NCBI GenBank assembly: GCA_949316235.1
Contig: OX438743.1
Span: forward strand, 21,759,771 to 21,823,770
DNA: 64,000 bases
Direction of reading: 5' to 3'
Source: Oegoconia quadripuncta
Taxonomy: Eukaryota; Arthropoda; Insecta; Lepidoptera; Autostichidae
Below are positions 50,905 through 60,662 of this stretch, piece after piece (positions within the stretch are counted from its first letter, which is position 1; each line of letters begins with the position of its first letter). A program made the translations under genes and the position numbers. The notes under the pieces were generated by a model that saw nothing but the letters and a program-made list of their open reading frames with translations, did not search any database and was not told the DNA's origin.

Positions 50905-53900
50905 GTATGTGTGTATGTGTGTGTGTGTGGGGGGGGGGAGTGATATATGTGTGTGTGTGTGGGGGGGTGTGATATTGCTAATAACATTGCTGTTTGGCGG
51001 CAGATTTAGATATGATGGTGGTAGCTATCCAGGCGGACATTTAATATTCCCAACCACCAACCAAACCGAGTAACCGAGGGATCGAACCCGCGACCTCCGA
51101 AACTTAAACCCAATGTTGTTTACATTGAGCCAGGGAGGCGGTTTTGATATGTTGTGGCATATATCGTGTTGTATAATTATTAGGTTCTTACCTATGAAAT
51201 TGGCGTTTTGTATGAAGAATTTCGTTAAGACTGGTTTCTCCATACAAACATTTTTGATTTAATATTTGGGAACGGCAAATCCAAATTTATTTAAACTTTC
51301 TGTGTATTATCGGATAACATTAAGTTAAGTATAGGCAGCGTTAATTTTTAAAAGTAAAATTAAAAGACCTCTGTTCAAATTTTTTTATTGTGTGATTTAG
51401 CCCAGAAATTAAAAAATATTTCATGAGAAACCTTGAAATAATATTCCATTTTCCAAATAAAAAACAAATTTGGATATAGCTTTGAAAATCGCAGGAATTG
51501 GTACATATGATTAACGAAGAAAAAAAACTCCAATTTCATAGGTAAAGACCCAATAATATAATTGTAATTGTTATTATTATTTAATTGAGAAATTATTATT
51601 TGTTCAATTAAAATTTTAAATTGTAACCCAAACTTATTTAAAAAGAGCAACCCTTGAGTTTCTTGCTCGTTCTTCTCTGGGGAATCAGCTTCGTGAATGA
51701 GCAATAATGTCAAAACTTTAATAATAATAAGATAAAAAAATGTGACCTTTTCAAGTGTTAATTTTTATCCTACGAAATAAATATTTTTTGATTTGATTTG
51801 TGGTATATATCGTGTTGTATAAATATTTTACTTATTAAATATATGGTGTTAAATTGTCAGGGCGTCGCTGAGGTGGTAGCCGGTGGTGTGAGAGAGGACG
51901 AGGTGTGCTACAGGGCTGCGTTTAGCAAACACGAGCTGCGGAGGCTCCTCGCCATGTATCCAGCACATGAAGGTGAACCTTGCTCCTTTGTACCGCCTAA
52001 ATATGGACCGCAAGGCGCTTTAAAATCGAAGTTACTGCCATACAGTGGCGGATGGTCTTTTTTATTATTTTGTACTTAACCTCAATCACACCTGATGTTA
52101 CGTGAAGATGAGATTGAAGCGTACTGACCCGGAAACCCTAGATGTGATGTGAACAATTTATCAGAATGTACTGTCAATTATATAGTAAACAACATTGGGT
52201 TTACGATTCGGACGTCGCGGGTTCGATCCCCGGCGGGGTACATGTTTAAGTACTTGGTTTGGTTGGTGGTAGGGCATTTTAAATGTCCGCCTGGCTAGCT
52301 ACCACCATCTTATCTAAATCTGCCGCCAAGCAGCAATGTTATTAGCATTGTTGTGTTCCGGTTGTCAGAGATAAGATAGCCAGTCCCCGAAATATGTTGG
52401 GGTTTCCGGGTCAGTACGCATCCACCTTCGACCTCATCTTCACGCCGAAAATTAAAATTCCATCCACGTCACCTGGATGAGTGGAAGTCTACCACTGTAC
52501 GTTTCTCAAGAAACTTCCTACCACGTACGACCACCCTGTGGAACGGACTTCCTGCAGCGGTATTCCCGAACGAGTACGACATTGGAACCTTCAAGAAACG
52601 AGCCTACACCTTCCTCAAATGCCGACAACGCATCTGTGACCCTTTTGGTGTTGCGGGTGTCCATGGGCGGCGGTGATTGCTTTCCATCAGGGGACCCGCA
52701 TGCTCGTTTGCCGCCCTCTCATATAAAAAAAATAAAAAAATAGTAGCATATGAATCAATGATCCAAAAATGTTTATTTATTACAGTTCGCAAGTCTCTCC
52801 ACCGCTTGTACCGCACGGTGGAGAAACATCTGAGTGAGGAAGGTGGCCTGCTGCAGGTGGTATGGCGAGCGATGCAGGAGGAGTTCATAGCTCAGCATGT
52901 CGCTTTGCAGGTAAATCATCATCACTCTGACATTACTCCACAGTTGGGGCGCAGCGTCTTCGTTGGTGAATTTGTGTCAGACTAGTGGACACCTGAGAGT
53001 GTTTTCAAGATATTTTGTAGGCCACTGACTTGGCTTGATGATTGCTTGCAATTATAAACAATTCGGATCGATTATAATTTGGACCTTCGCTTCAAGGTCT
53101 GAACTATAAGTATTTTGAATTTCGATATATTTGACAGTACATTCTGATATATTGTTCACATCTTGTGATGCGGCTAGGGTAGGCAATGCCTTTCTGCCTC
53201 TATGAAAGGCACGCCACTGCTGCCATATCTTTTTGATTCGCTTGTAGTCACCATAGATTGGTGTAGGTAGATCGATATTATTACAAGCCAAATTCAGCCG
53301 TATTTTTATTGTGGTAGAGGCATTTACTGAGATCGCGTGCTTCATCTTTGACCACATCGTCACTTTCCGTCAGGTGAGATTGTGGTCAAACGCGTATCCA
53401 ATCAATCACAAAATACAATGTATTAAAAAACCACTAGTGGTGTCACACGGAGAAAAAGTTATTGCAATGTTGTAGGAACCTTCGAGTGGACTGTGTAGGA
53501 CTGGTCACAACAAACATCTAAGTAAATTTCAAAGTATTTTACTTGCGAATTGCGAGAGCATAGAGCTAACAGAAAAGACAAACTATTGTCATGAAATAAA
53601 AATTATTATTAATTAAATGCAACTGTTGGCGAAGTTGGAGCGCCGCTTTGGGGTCGCTCAGGTAAGGTTCTAGCCGTGGGAGGATCACACGGGGAGTGAG
53701 CGGTGAAAAACACAAACAGCGAAGATTGTTGAAAAGGGCTTTTTATAATTCGTGTTCTACGTTGTACATACACAATTCACAAACTTTTCACTATCACTGT
53801 TGAACCGACCGCATTGTTCGACGTTGTGCTCGCTACTCTGATCTATGTTCGTGGGTACCATCCTTTTATCTCTAATTTCCGTCGGGCTCTGATCGGCCAT

Positions 53901-55403
53901 CCAATTAAATTGTCAGAATTAATTAATTTTATCCAATCAGAACCCGCGGCGAATTAAATTCAGGTACACTCTTATTTTCCATTTTTATTAAAAGCCTTCT
54001 GGTGGCTAAAAAGGTAAAGACGGTCGGCTCGATATTGCTGCTATATAATTGCAAAAGTGATTTGTCACAACTACGTAAATATCGCCTAAATTTTACAATT
54101 TTCAGATATTGATAGGTATTTTCCCCATCAAAAACATGGTTGACCATTTTGCTCCTCAACAGCAACAATGGTGTCGATTCGGATGTACACACGGATCTCC
54201 CTAAAAGTATTATATGGACCGTATGGACCGAAGCACTCTAGCACCATCTACTAGAAAGTATTCATACAATATAACACTCAAACCAAATCCATAATAATAT
54301 GTCACATATAAATGAGTAAGAAAATTTCGTCAGCTCTGCTAATTGATATCGTGGTCTAGTGGCAAGCGACACGAGTGCTTAGGTAACGTCTTTCGAAAAG
54401 ACACGGTTTTCGAATCCGGCTAAGATAATTTTTATTCGATTTTTTTTCTATTTGGATTTTTTTTTCTTTTTATAAAGGAAAATAAACCGTAAACACTTCA
54501 TTAAAATAATAAAAAGGTAAGGAAAATAAGAAAAGTAAAAATTTTTGGAGGTAACACTTTAGCCCATGTGATACTTTTAGGATAATTCGTCTGTACACCA
54601 ACTAAACTAAACTAAAATCAGTTTTAAAGTAGTACTGTTTCTTTCTCCCTGGACCAGTACGATGCGACGGCACCACTCCAAAACTAGTTTTAGTTTAGTT
54701 TAGTAGTAGAAACTATTGTCATTAAAGTTCTTATCTCGACAAGATGCATGGGATTCAGTGGCGCCTCATTTGATAAATTAGGATTTGGAATGACATAAGT
54801 CCAGAATGTACTCTCACTGGATGGATACAATCGAAAAGCTTAAGCTAATGTAACTATTAATATAAATGCTAAAGTTTGGATGTTTGTTTATTTGTTGGTC
54901 AATCACGGCGAAACTACTCACTTGATCGGGATAAATAATATTCTATGTTTTTCTATCTAATCCCTCTGGATTAGATAGAAAAACAGCTCTATATTCCAAC
55001 CTAATTTCATACAATTCCGTTCATATGCTTATTTTGTGTAACAAACACAAATAAACATCCAAACTTTCGCATTTATAACATTAGTTAGATTTGAAATCTT
55101 AATCTCATGTTTCAATCATTATTCTTTTAATGTTTGGAACACCCAAACGCTAATGTTTGGGTAATCTCTGACCACCCAATTTGGGATAAAGGTCGTGACT
55201 TTATGTGTGTGAAATCTTAATTTATTAAATGAGGGTGCTGCTGGATCCTGTGCACCTTCTCCGTCTTCTGATTGCGGATGTATAGGTAACATAATTAATT
55301 CCAGGCACGTATAGCAGCATGTTACCCCGGCTCCGGTCTGTCCATGCCGCTCACCACTCAGGACATCCTCGACGCGTTCTCCGACATCGCTCGGGAGCAC
55401 TGA
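34341..55403 (+). CDS. Exoc1: Exocyst complex component 1 (Sec3)
   Basis: Fourteen exons join in frame: 34341-34520, 36504-36764, 36912-37148, 38284-38454, 40359-40532, 40863-40979, 41586-41666, 42446-42612, 44157-44379, 45695-45893, 48962-49119, 51861-51972, 52786-52910 and 55305-55403 (767 residues; other animals have roughly 890). Exocyst tethers secretory vesicles to the plasma membrane, and Sec3 binds phosphoinositides and Rho GTPases through its N-terminal PH-like domain (exons 1-2 here). Family signatures include [70 protein letters not shown] and [14 protein letters not shown] with the C-terminal [14 protein letters not shown]. Exons 3, 4 and 9 are extremely GC-rich and Ala/Gly/Arg-rich. 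Exon 8 is read as ending at TA|GTTAGT (phase 2), which avoids an immediate stop. The exon 2 donor (GTTTGT) is weak, and a short upstream 5' exon cannot be excluded. Confidence 0.94.
35092..35320 (+). repeat. tRNA-derived SINE, family A
   Basis: This is the only forward-oriented full copy in the window. It begins 'ttggtgtagtggacagtgac', has the B box 'gcgggttcgaatctcgc', and ends in a (TTTA)n tail. It is in EXOC1 intron 1. Confidence 0.85.
37232..37856. mobile_element. 625-bp element with about 43-bp terminal inverted repeats
   Basis: 'cacttgttcttgcatgttca' at 37232 and its inverse ending at 37856 start long matching ends that continue through the 'cttgggtatagatga' block. The interior encodes nothing recognisable. 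It is a candidate non-autonomous DNA transposon in EXOC1 intron 3, about 85 bp past exon 3. Confidence 0.75.
38855..39100 (+). repeat. LINE 3' UTR fragment (family of 17925)
   Basis: It contains diverged versions of the 'attacaaaatttcagactat' block and of the 'gagtttctcgctagctcttc' block. It is in EXOC1 intron 4. Confidence 0.65.
39180..39545 (+). repeat. Dispersed repeat, inverted copy at 62035-62345
   Basis: Blocks such as 'tgggaacccgaaagcttcgt' and 'cacaatattccgccattatt' recur in reverse orientation near 62080-62340. The identity of the family is unknown to me. Confidence 0.75.
39565..40065 (+). repeat. LINE polymerase C-terminal fragment
   Basis: Frames encode [20 protein letters not shown], then [20 protein letters not shown], and after frameshifts [18 protein letters not shown]. 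This is the C-terminal region of a non-LTR retrotransposon ORF. It is related to 16495-16835 and lies in EXOC1 intron 4. Confidence 0.88.
40545..40765 (+). pseudogene. Decayed tandem copies of EXOC1 exon 5
   Basis: Just past exon 5 (40359-40532) the intron encodes [12 protein letters not shown] and [16 protein letters not shown], clearly derived from the exon's [12 protein letters not shown] and [16 protein letters not shown] but lacking the middle part. Two more weakly matching pieces ('ccactgtacaatccactta' and 'attttatgatccacctggtc') follow. No intact splice sites frame the copy. Confidence 0.75.
40929..41144 (+). repeat. 72-bp tandem triplication across the EXOC1 exon 6 donor
   Basis: Three copies of 72 bp start at 40929, 41001 and 41073. 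Each contains the last 51 bp of exon 6 plus its donor (ctggaccag|gtcggtac) and 21 bp of intron. 72 is a multiple of three, so using the second or third donor would add 24 or 48 residues in frame. The first donor gives the length expected for Sec3. Confidence 0.92.
41155..41330 (-). repeat. LINE 3' end fragment (family of 17925)
   Basis: It starts within about 15 bp of the 72-bp array and has the 'aatagcctggcatgcgagcg' and 'tttataatatgctttcttaa' blocks. It is in EXOC1 intron 6. Confidence 0.8.
42047..42383 (+). repeat. tRNA-derived SINE, family C, full length
   Basis: It starts 'ccgcctccgtggctcaaagt', has the B box 'gcgggttcgatccccagc', the 'taccaccatcttatctaaat' block and a poly(A) tail at 42367-42380. 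The tail lies only about 65 bp upstream of EXOC1 exon 8. Confidence 0.85.
43030..43093. repeat. Short hairpin, 25-bp arms
   Basis: 'cgttagttaagttatctatt' and its inverse (ending 43093) form a stem of about 25 bp with a loop of about 14 bases. It is in EXOC1 intron 8. Confidence 0.7.
43695..44135. repeat. Direct repeats sharing 'ggtcggagggtcct'
   Basis: The motif occurs near 43695, 43859 and 44114. GC-rich spacers between them resemble one another ('gcggacttcctcggcagt'-like and 'aggtcc...cgttc' blocks). The last copy ends about 30 bp before the exon 9 acceptor of EXOC1. It is possibly a degraded retrotransposon end. Confidence 0.55.
44390..45620 (-). repeat. LINE 3' end (family of 17925), split by a solo LTR
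   Basis: 44390-44719 and 45333-45620 are consecutive parts of the same LINE 3' end on the minus strand. The interruption falls where the copy at 18255-18275 reads straight through 'aactttattgaaaaagcgtt'. It is in EXOC1 intron 9. Confidence 0.85.
44725..45327. mobile_element. Solo LTR with 5-bp target duplication
   Basis: The 603-bp insertion begins TGTTCATTCG and ends CTGTACA, and is flanked by ATTAT on both sides (44720-44724 and 45328-45332). A poly(A)-signal-like 'aaataaagcc' is internal. No coding sequence is present. The TG..CA ends with a 5-bp duplication fit a solo LTR of a Copia or BEL/Pao type element; the superfamily is not determined. Confidence 0.88.
45808..48076 (+). repeat. Exon-plus-donor array after EXOC1 exon 10, 18 copies
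   Basis: The last 86 bp of exon 10 (from 'ctggtacctgtccctg' at 45808), its donor (cacaccg|gtcagtacc) and intron start are repeated 18 times. Consecutive copies are separated by 0 to 6 units of a 12-bp repeat, 'ctccagcaccag'. Spacings are 103 bp plus multiples of 12. The final copy is internally deleted. Each step is 1 mod 3 and no frame has a stop, so all three forward frames run open for about 2.2 kb. The first donor (45894) joins exon 11 to give the conserved Sec3 sequence. Confidence 0.95.
48340..48562 (+). repeat. Interspersed repeat with TATC tail
   Basis: It parallels 4080-4265, with a 'ggcacacaca' block, 'gcaaataaatgctt' and an ATCT-rich end. Confidence 0.5.
48590..48842 (-). repeat. 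tRNA-derived SINE, family B
   Basis: The minus strand starts 'cgacctgtttggtgtagtgg', has a slightly damaged B box ('cggattcgatcccgct') and the 'aacacaagcctatagttgct' block. It ends about 120 bp before EXOC1 exon 11. Confidence 0.8.
49260..50760. other. EXOC1 intron 11, left part, nothing recognised
   Basis: This 1.5-kb stretch is AT-rich. I find no exon signature, paired splice sites or repeat shared with the rest of the window. Confidence 0.4.
50777..50965. repeat. (TG)n microsatellite
   Basis: A long GT/TG run with GCGTG interruptions passes into G runs. The open frames across it (Cys-Val or His-Thr repeats) are artefacts. Confidence 0.95.
50972..51148 (-). repeat. tRNA-derived SINE, family C, truncated
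   Basis: It begins at the 'attgctaataacattgctg' block and ends at 'gagccagggaggcgg', which is the tRNA-like head on the minus strand. Confidence 0.75.
51365..51535 (-). repeat. Dispersed repeat, inverted copy of 32190-32345
   Basis: It is the reverse complement of the MOCS1-region copy with scattered changes and is followed directly by a LINE fragment. Confidence 0.7.
51590..51800 (+). repeat. LINE 3' UTR fragment (family of 17925)
   Basis: It contains 'aaaaagagcaacccttgagt', 'ttgctcgttcttctctgggg' and the terminal 'tcctacgaaataaatatttt' block. Confidence 0.8.
52063..52135 (-). repeat. SINE family C 3' fragment
   Basis: The 'gtacttaacctcaatcacac' to 'actgacccggaaaccc' portion is present, immediately after EXOC1 exon 12. 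Confidence 0.65.
52180..52446 (+). repeat. tRNA-derived SINE, family C
   Basis: It carries the B box 'gcgggttcgatccccggc' and the body of the family, broken off at 'gacctcatcttcac' where a LINE fragment begins. Confidence 0.8.
52446..52738 (+). repeat. LINE 3' end, polymerase C-terminus
   Basis: It encodes [20 protein letters not shown], then [20 protein letters not shown], then a stop and a poly(A) tail that ends about 45 bp before EXOC1 exon 13. The motif order matches non-LTR retrotransposon C-termini. Confidence 0.85.
54340..54425 (+). repeat. tRNA-like sequence (SINE head)
   Basis: 'tggtctagtgg' and 'ggttttcgaatcc' are at tRNA-like spacing, but the stems do not form a convincing cloverleaf and a T-rich run follows. 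It is more likely a SINE head than a functional tRNA. Confidence 0.35.
54601..54704. repeat. Inverted repeat with 'actaaactaaactaaaat' arms
   Basis: 'actaaactaaactaaaatca' at 54601 pairs with 'actagttttagtttagttta' ending near 54704, around a loop of about 55 bp. It is in EXOC1 intron 13. Confidence 0.6.
54846..55082. mobile_element. MITE-like element with inverted ends
   Basis: The ends read 'taatgtaactattaatataa'...'gctaaagtttggatgttt' and its inverse 'aacatccaaactttcgc'...'atttataacatta'. The left end is diverged. An internal palindrome 'ttctatctaatccctctgga' lies at the centre. It is in EXOC1 intron 13. Confidence 0.65.
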
Positions 55404-55485
55404 TGGACGATCATCTCATCAATCACAGAACACACGACGTTAAAATAGATGGATGCGGCTGAAGCCTGTGTGGAAGATGGGCAAA

Positions 55486-55712
55486 CAATAAATAAATATT
55501 TGGGGCACTTACACCAATCATCTAGTCCTAAACTGGGCAAAGCTTGTACTATGGATACTAGATAATGGATAAACATACATAAATATTTATAAAAACATCC
55601 ATGACTCGGGAATAAATGTTCGTATTCATCACACAAACATTTACCCCTCGCGGGATTCGAACCCGCAACCGTTGGTTTCGCTGACATGGTCACTATCCCA
55701 CCAATCGGTCGT
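55486..55712 (-). repeat. tRNA-derived SINE, family A
   Basis: Complete minus-strand copy with 'gggttcgaatcccgcgaggg'. It begins about 80 bp after the EXOC1 stop codon, so it may fall in the 3' UTR. Confidence 0.85.
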
Positions 55713-56104
55713 TTGGTGTAGTGTTTGACGTTAAAGCAATGTTTTTGACGTTTAAACCCGCATTGTCACATCTTGTTTTTTTTTGTCAGCTGACTTATTA
55801 CAGCTGCAAGGTCTACGTCGCATCGATATGCAGGCTGATTTTTATAAGCTACAGGTTAGAACTAAACCTCAATCACACCTGATGTTAAGTGATGATAAGG
55901 CCATGGAAGCATGCTCTCGAAAAATTAATTTTGAAAAGTCGGTAAAGTTATTTGTGATCATGAGTGTATGGGTATCTTTTTCCTATTTAACAATAAGGAA
56001 CACGATGGTTGCGTGGCGTGATATAGTTCATATATTGAAAGAACTGACAAGAAGACAGAAGGTAACAAACGGATCCGCCTCTGTGGCTCATTGTAAACAT
56101 AATT

Positions 56105-56430
56105 AAAAAATGCTTTATTTTGTAGGTACACAGGGTACACTTAAAATAGTCAGATTTTACATTTGTTAAGCTACTGCTTGTTCAAAAGGCAATTTTCCCC
56201 TGAGAAGAACAAGCAAGTAATTCAAGAGGTTGCTCTTTTTTTAAAAAATAGGTTTTTATATTACTAAAATATTAATTACTAATTTATAATATTTAATCAT
56301 TAATTGTGAAATAGCCTGGTTATGCGAACGAGCTGGTTATGTCCATGAAAGTTTATCATCTAAATAATCTGATATTTTATAATATGCTTTCTTAATAAGT
56401 TTCTGTTTTATAGTATCTTTAAATTTAGGG
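56105..56430 (-). repeat. LINE 3' end fragment (family of 17925)
   Basis: It is nearly the same as the corresponding part of 17930-18240, including 'ctggttatgcgaacgagctg'. Confidence 0.85.
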
Positions 56431-56501
56431 TTTACGAATCGGAAAAAATAAATAAAAATAAAATAGTTTATTTGCATTTTCACCATCCATCCCCAGCAAG
56501 G

Positions 56502-56756
56502 TCCATGTTCAGTACTCATTTGGTAGGTGGTAGGGCATTTTAAATGTCCGCCTGCCTACCTACCACCATATTATCCAAATCTGCCGCCAAATGGCAATGT
56601 TAATAGCATTGTTCTGTTCCGGTTGTCGGAGATAAGATAGCCAGCCTCCCAAATAAGATGGGGTTCCCGAATCAGTACTTTTCCACCTTCGGCCTTATCT
56701 TCACTTAACATTAGGTGTGATTGTGAAGTGCTAACCCGTTATGCATAAAAAAAAAG
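56502..56756 (+). repeat. SINE family C, head lost
   Basis: The 'ggtggtagggcattttaaat' block through the poly(A) tail (56746-56754) is present; the tRNA-like head is missing. Confidence 0.75.
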
Positions 56757-57041
56757 ATAAGACAGCTATCAAAACAAGCATAAAAACATATATTTAAAAT
56801 AATGTGTAGTGGCCTATTACAATAGAACCAAATAGTATTAATGCTTTTGGTATCAAGAACTGTAATAAAGATTGAAACACAAAACACATTGATCATTGTC
56901 GTGCAGGGCGATCAATCTGTAAGTAATCGACCAAAGCTGAATGAATGCAGCAATCGATGTGCTAGGATTACGATGTACCCACAAATGTCGATCGATATGT
57001 ATTATTTGGTGGCAGTACTCTGCTGGAAGGCGACTGAAAAT

Positions 57042-57240
57042 ATTAAAAATAAATTTAGACACTTGCAATCATCTAGTCCCAAATTAAGCAAAGCTTGTAC
57101 TATCGATACTAGATAATGGATAAACATACCTAAATATTTATATAAACATCCATGACTGGGGAATATACCCCTCGTGGGATTCGAACCTGCAAACGTTGGT
57201 TTCGCTGACAGGGTGACATCTACTACACCAATCAGTTGTC
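57042..57240 (-). repeat. tRNA-derived SINE, family A, diverged
   Basis: The usual blocks are present with several small deletions, for example in the 'ggaatatacccctcg' segment. Confidence 0.75.
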
Positions 57241-57346
57241 TAATAAGCAACTCTGTGAGTCATTGCCCTTAAAACGTACGGTAGCTTTGTAAACTTATAT
57301 TTCAAAGTGTAGTTCGCCAGTTGTGTCACGTGAGGCTGTCACAATT

Positions 57347-57498
57347 AGGGGCCGTATTAATAATTCGATGTTGAGATTGAGATCGCGTCTCAAGTCTCAA
57401 TACTATTTTTTTTATACTGTTTTAATATGCAACAGATTCAAAAGCGTCCAATATAAGGTCAGCTCAATCTTGAGAACGGTTTATTAATACGGGCCTTA
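57347..57498. repeat. MITE of the GGCCCGTATTAATAAA family
   Basis: Inverted ends ('ggggccgtattaataatt' and 'ggtttattaatacgggcc') and the central 'tgttttaatatgcaacag' block are present. Confidence 0.8.
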
Positions 57499-57835
57499 AT
57501 AGTTTTAAGTATTTATTAAGTTGAGAATCCCAGCCGAGAGCAGCCAGACCGCCAACTCAATTGCTTTGGGAATTGCTATCGTTTGTTCATGTTCATATGC
57601 ATTGTTCGTCCTTGTCATATCGTAACGCAATGAAAAGGCCATACAGTGCATTGCTAGGGCTATTGCTATAGCTTTGACTTAGGCGGTAGAGACCTCTTTG
57701 TCTTCCAGCGTGAAAATTAAGAGAACCAGTAAATCTATAGAGCTATGGACTGTGTTTGATGTCTTGCGGTTATAAACTGAAAAATATCACAGTGTATATC
57801 ATAATGTTTTTAACCGATGATTGTGAATTACAAGC

Positions 57836-58170
57836 TAAGGCCCGTATTAATAACCATTCTCAAGATTGAGAACAGTCTTGTGACCGGTCTCAAGTAAACG
57901 TGTTGATTAATAAACGTAACTTGGGACCTGAAAAGCACGTGCATACTCAAGCAGTACTCACTTGAGAGGTGCGCGTATTAATAAACGAAACTCAAGACTC
58001 ATTCATTCGCCGCTGAGGCGAATACTTGAGAAGTGATCTCAGCTGAGTAGACCTCAAGGTTGGTTTATAAATTAGCACAGAGCTTGAGATAGCGTCAACT
58101 GCTTAAGACGCATCTCGGTTGATACAGCCTCAAGACTTGTATTGAGATTGATTTATTAATACGGGGCTTA
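57836..58170. repeat. Longer MITE with the same ends
   Basis: About 335 bp lies between 'aaggcccgtattaataa' and 'gatttattaatacggggctt'. The interior differs from the 140-bp copies but is full of 'tcaaga' and 'ttgagat' motifs. Confidence 0.7.
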
Positions 58171-58903
58171 GTTCAGTGTTGATGTCACAGCAAATGTATA
58201 ATTATTGTATGGTCCTTTTTGGTAAATAAATCTTAATTAGACAGCCAAGGCGGTTACAAACGCAATATAATCCATTTTTGTTTGTTTTTGCTCGACTGAC
58301 CCAGGCAGGAGGGTAATGTTTTTCTTTTTTAATTTAATTTGTCCGACTACCCCAGGAAGAAAGGGTAATCTTTTTTCGAGTGTATGTATGTCCGCTCCTT
58401 TGGTTCAGTATCCTAAATGGCTTGACCGATTTCGAAGTGCATGGTGTCCTTAGATTCGTCATAGGATACATTTTATGGGAAAAAATCCAACATGGCGCCC
58501 GCAAAATATATTGCCGCCTTTTTTGGTTAAGAAATTTATTTGTAATATGATTAGGGCCAATATCATTTTGATGCTGACTGATATGTTAATATGTACCTTA
58601 AAATAGGTGTCTTAAAACCCGCATATCAAATGCTTCTTAACTTTAACAGCCTCTTACAGGTCAGACTAGCGGTACCACATGGGCTGCCGAGATACCCCTT
58701 CATAAAAATATTTGGCACACCCCCGTCCCGAACTAATATAGGACGAGTTTCACCCATATCTAAAATGTGTAATAAGCATTTGAATATTTTTTCTGTGTAC
58801 TTTGTCAGTGAAATGAAATAAAAAACAAATAATTTCATGTCACTGACATTCAAGCCAACGGAATGATCTTGAAGTTAAGATGCGTTTAAGCATTCGGATG
58901 TAA

Positions 58904-59135
58904 AGGCTGCATTAATAAAGCGATCGTATCAACTTATGTTCATCTCGATCTTGAGATCGTTTTATCAATACGAGCTTAAGAACCAGAGGCTGATTTTGCG
59001 ACTTAGGCCCGTATTAGTAAACCGTTCTCAAGATTGAGATGACAATTTGGAACAGATTCTCAAGGTCTCAATAGGATTTTTTTTTGATACTGTTTTGACT
59101 TCAATATCCAGATCGATTTATTAATAAGGCCCCAG
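58904..59135. repeat. Two degraded MITE copies of the same family, adjacent
   Basis: 58904-58977 runs from 'ggctgcattaataaagcg' to 'ttatcaatacgagctt'. About 59007-59135 runs from 'ggcccgtattagtaaacc' to 'gatttattaataaggccc'. Confidence 0.6.
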
Positions 59136-59530
59136 ATTACAGAACTGTGCTCAAGTCATGACCTCTAATTAAAACTAGTTGAAAACGGATAGATAAATTC
59201 GTATTTTTGCGGCGAAACAGAGAGGGATAGCATAATAATCCGACTTGTGCGTCGTTCTGTAATGCCAACCAAAGTGTTTAGTTGTTTTTCAAATTTGGAC
59301 ACATTCCAGAGTTCCTATGGTATCAGGTCCAAATGAATAGTTCTATGAATATGTCTGTGGTTCTATCCAATAAATAGTACGTAGGAATATTATGTAAATA
59401 ACTATTTATCAATTTTTTATAAATGCTGTAAGCAAAATAGAAAAGTTATAAATTAAGAGACGTTTAATTAAATAACTATGATTTTTTTTACACTAGTTTG
59501 CTTTAACAATAATCACAATTTGTTCGGCGC

Positions 59531-60662
59531 TTAATCCAAAGACTTGGGGGGAGAGTAGTTGAGGTACACGAGACCCGTTGTCTTGGCCTGTAACAAGAAA
59601 AAAATGGTTTACACGTTAGAGTGATTTAAGCTACGTTCACAAGCGTGTTTCCCTAACACCCCCAAGCAAACCGCGCGCTAAATGCTTCTCATCTTGGAGG
59701 GCTCTGTGAAACTCTTATTGGTACATTAGTTATAGGTTGAATTTGAATTGGTATAATTCCCATTAACTGGTGGTCGAATTAGATCTAAAATTAACTAAGG
59801 AGTGGAGTCTAGAATGAGCTTCCTCCAAACTAATCAAAGGGAAATACTATGGGGAAATCCAACCAACCATCCCCATAAAACCATGGTTCTTCAAGTCAGG
59901 GACAGTTCCATCTGCGAATGCGGTTTAGATGATGGTTCCCCAGATCATATATTTTTAATTGCCCTAAAAACAGATTCTCTTTGTATGATGTCCTTTCCCC
60001 CACCCTATAACATTTAAATCCCTCCTTACACATGCATGTACTATTCCCACCTCATCTAAGTTTATTTAAATTAACAATATAAAATTATAACCTACTAACA
60101 AAATTGTGATCGTCTTTGTGTTGTTTCATTTGTTCTAGATACGCAACGTGACTGGAAATACTAGCTCTTAGCTCAAACACTTGCCTCTTCAAACACCAGT
60201 TTTTGGCAGAATTACTACAAAGTAATTAAATAAAAAAGTGAAGTGAAATAGATCTAAAAATTTTCGATTACCCATATAACGTAAACTATGCTGATACCAC
60301 CTTTAGTATGGAATACCAACAATTTTCAGTACATGTCAGTGACAAATTGAACATCCACCATAAAATATTGCATCATTACCACGTTCATGGACACTGAACC
60401 AGACACAATAGAAGTTTTATGGTTATTCCGTCTATAGGTGTTCAGTGTCCGTCAAAGTGTTAATCAATAACAGGTACGTACACAAAAAGAAAAGAGAAAC
60501 AAACCACTATGAAAGTGCCGACAGTGAAGGCAATGCCGAACAGAAGCACCGCGTTGTAACGTCGCTGCTTGGCATCATACTGCGCCTGCCATGAGCCGCG
60601 GGGCACGGGCAGCTCATCCATAGTGGGCATCTTAAAGTGAGAGTCATGGCCGTAGCGACGCA
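59531..60662 (-). CDS. Deltamethrin resistance protein prag01-like (3' part)
   Basis: Two minus-strand exons are secure: 60662-60505 and 59587-59531, joined through GTTTGT and TTGTTACAG. They encode a short protein with FKMPTMDELPVPRGSW, a helix AQYDAKQRRYNAVL, one membrane segment (LLFGIAFTVGTFIV) and the end GLVYLNYSPPKSLD. This matches the small insect family known as Deltameth_res or prag01, whose single membrane helix and size resemble accessory subunits of respiratory complexes; the role is inferred. The first coding exon is not certain. ATGATAG followed by GTGAGT at 61039-61033 would supply a start in the right phase and give 73 residues; a start further upstream is equally possible. 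Confidence 0.8.
59800..60020 (+). repeat. LINE polymerase C-terminal fragment
   Basis: The plus strand encodes SSICECGLDDGSPDHIFL, a degraded Cys/His motif typical of the end of non-LTR retrotransposon ORF2. It lies in the first visible intron of the prag01-like gene. Confidence 0.7.

Larger units (their letters stand above)
55404..59530. other. Convergent intergenic region between EXOC1 and the prag01-like gene
   Basis: The region holds SINE, LINE and MITE copies listed separately. 58290-58500 repeats an imperfect 'gactaccccaggaagaaagg' type block also seen near 40225 and 41865. One isolated exon-like piece at 55790-55854 is discussed in the findings. No complete gene was recognised. Confidence 0.5.

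Noticed and set aside
50777..51073. Open frames of Cys-Val and His-Thr repeats
   Set aside because: They are translations of a TG microsatellite.
53620..53900. A primer-binding-site or LTR-like GC-rich block ('gaagttggagcgccgctttg')
   Set aside because: I could not find a partner LTR, inverted ends or target duplication, so I do not list it as an element.
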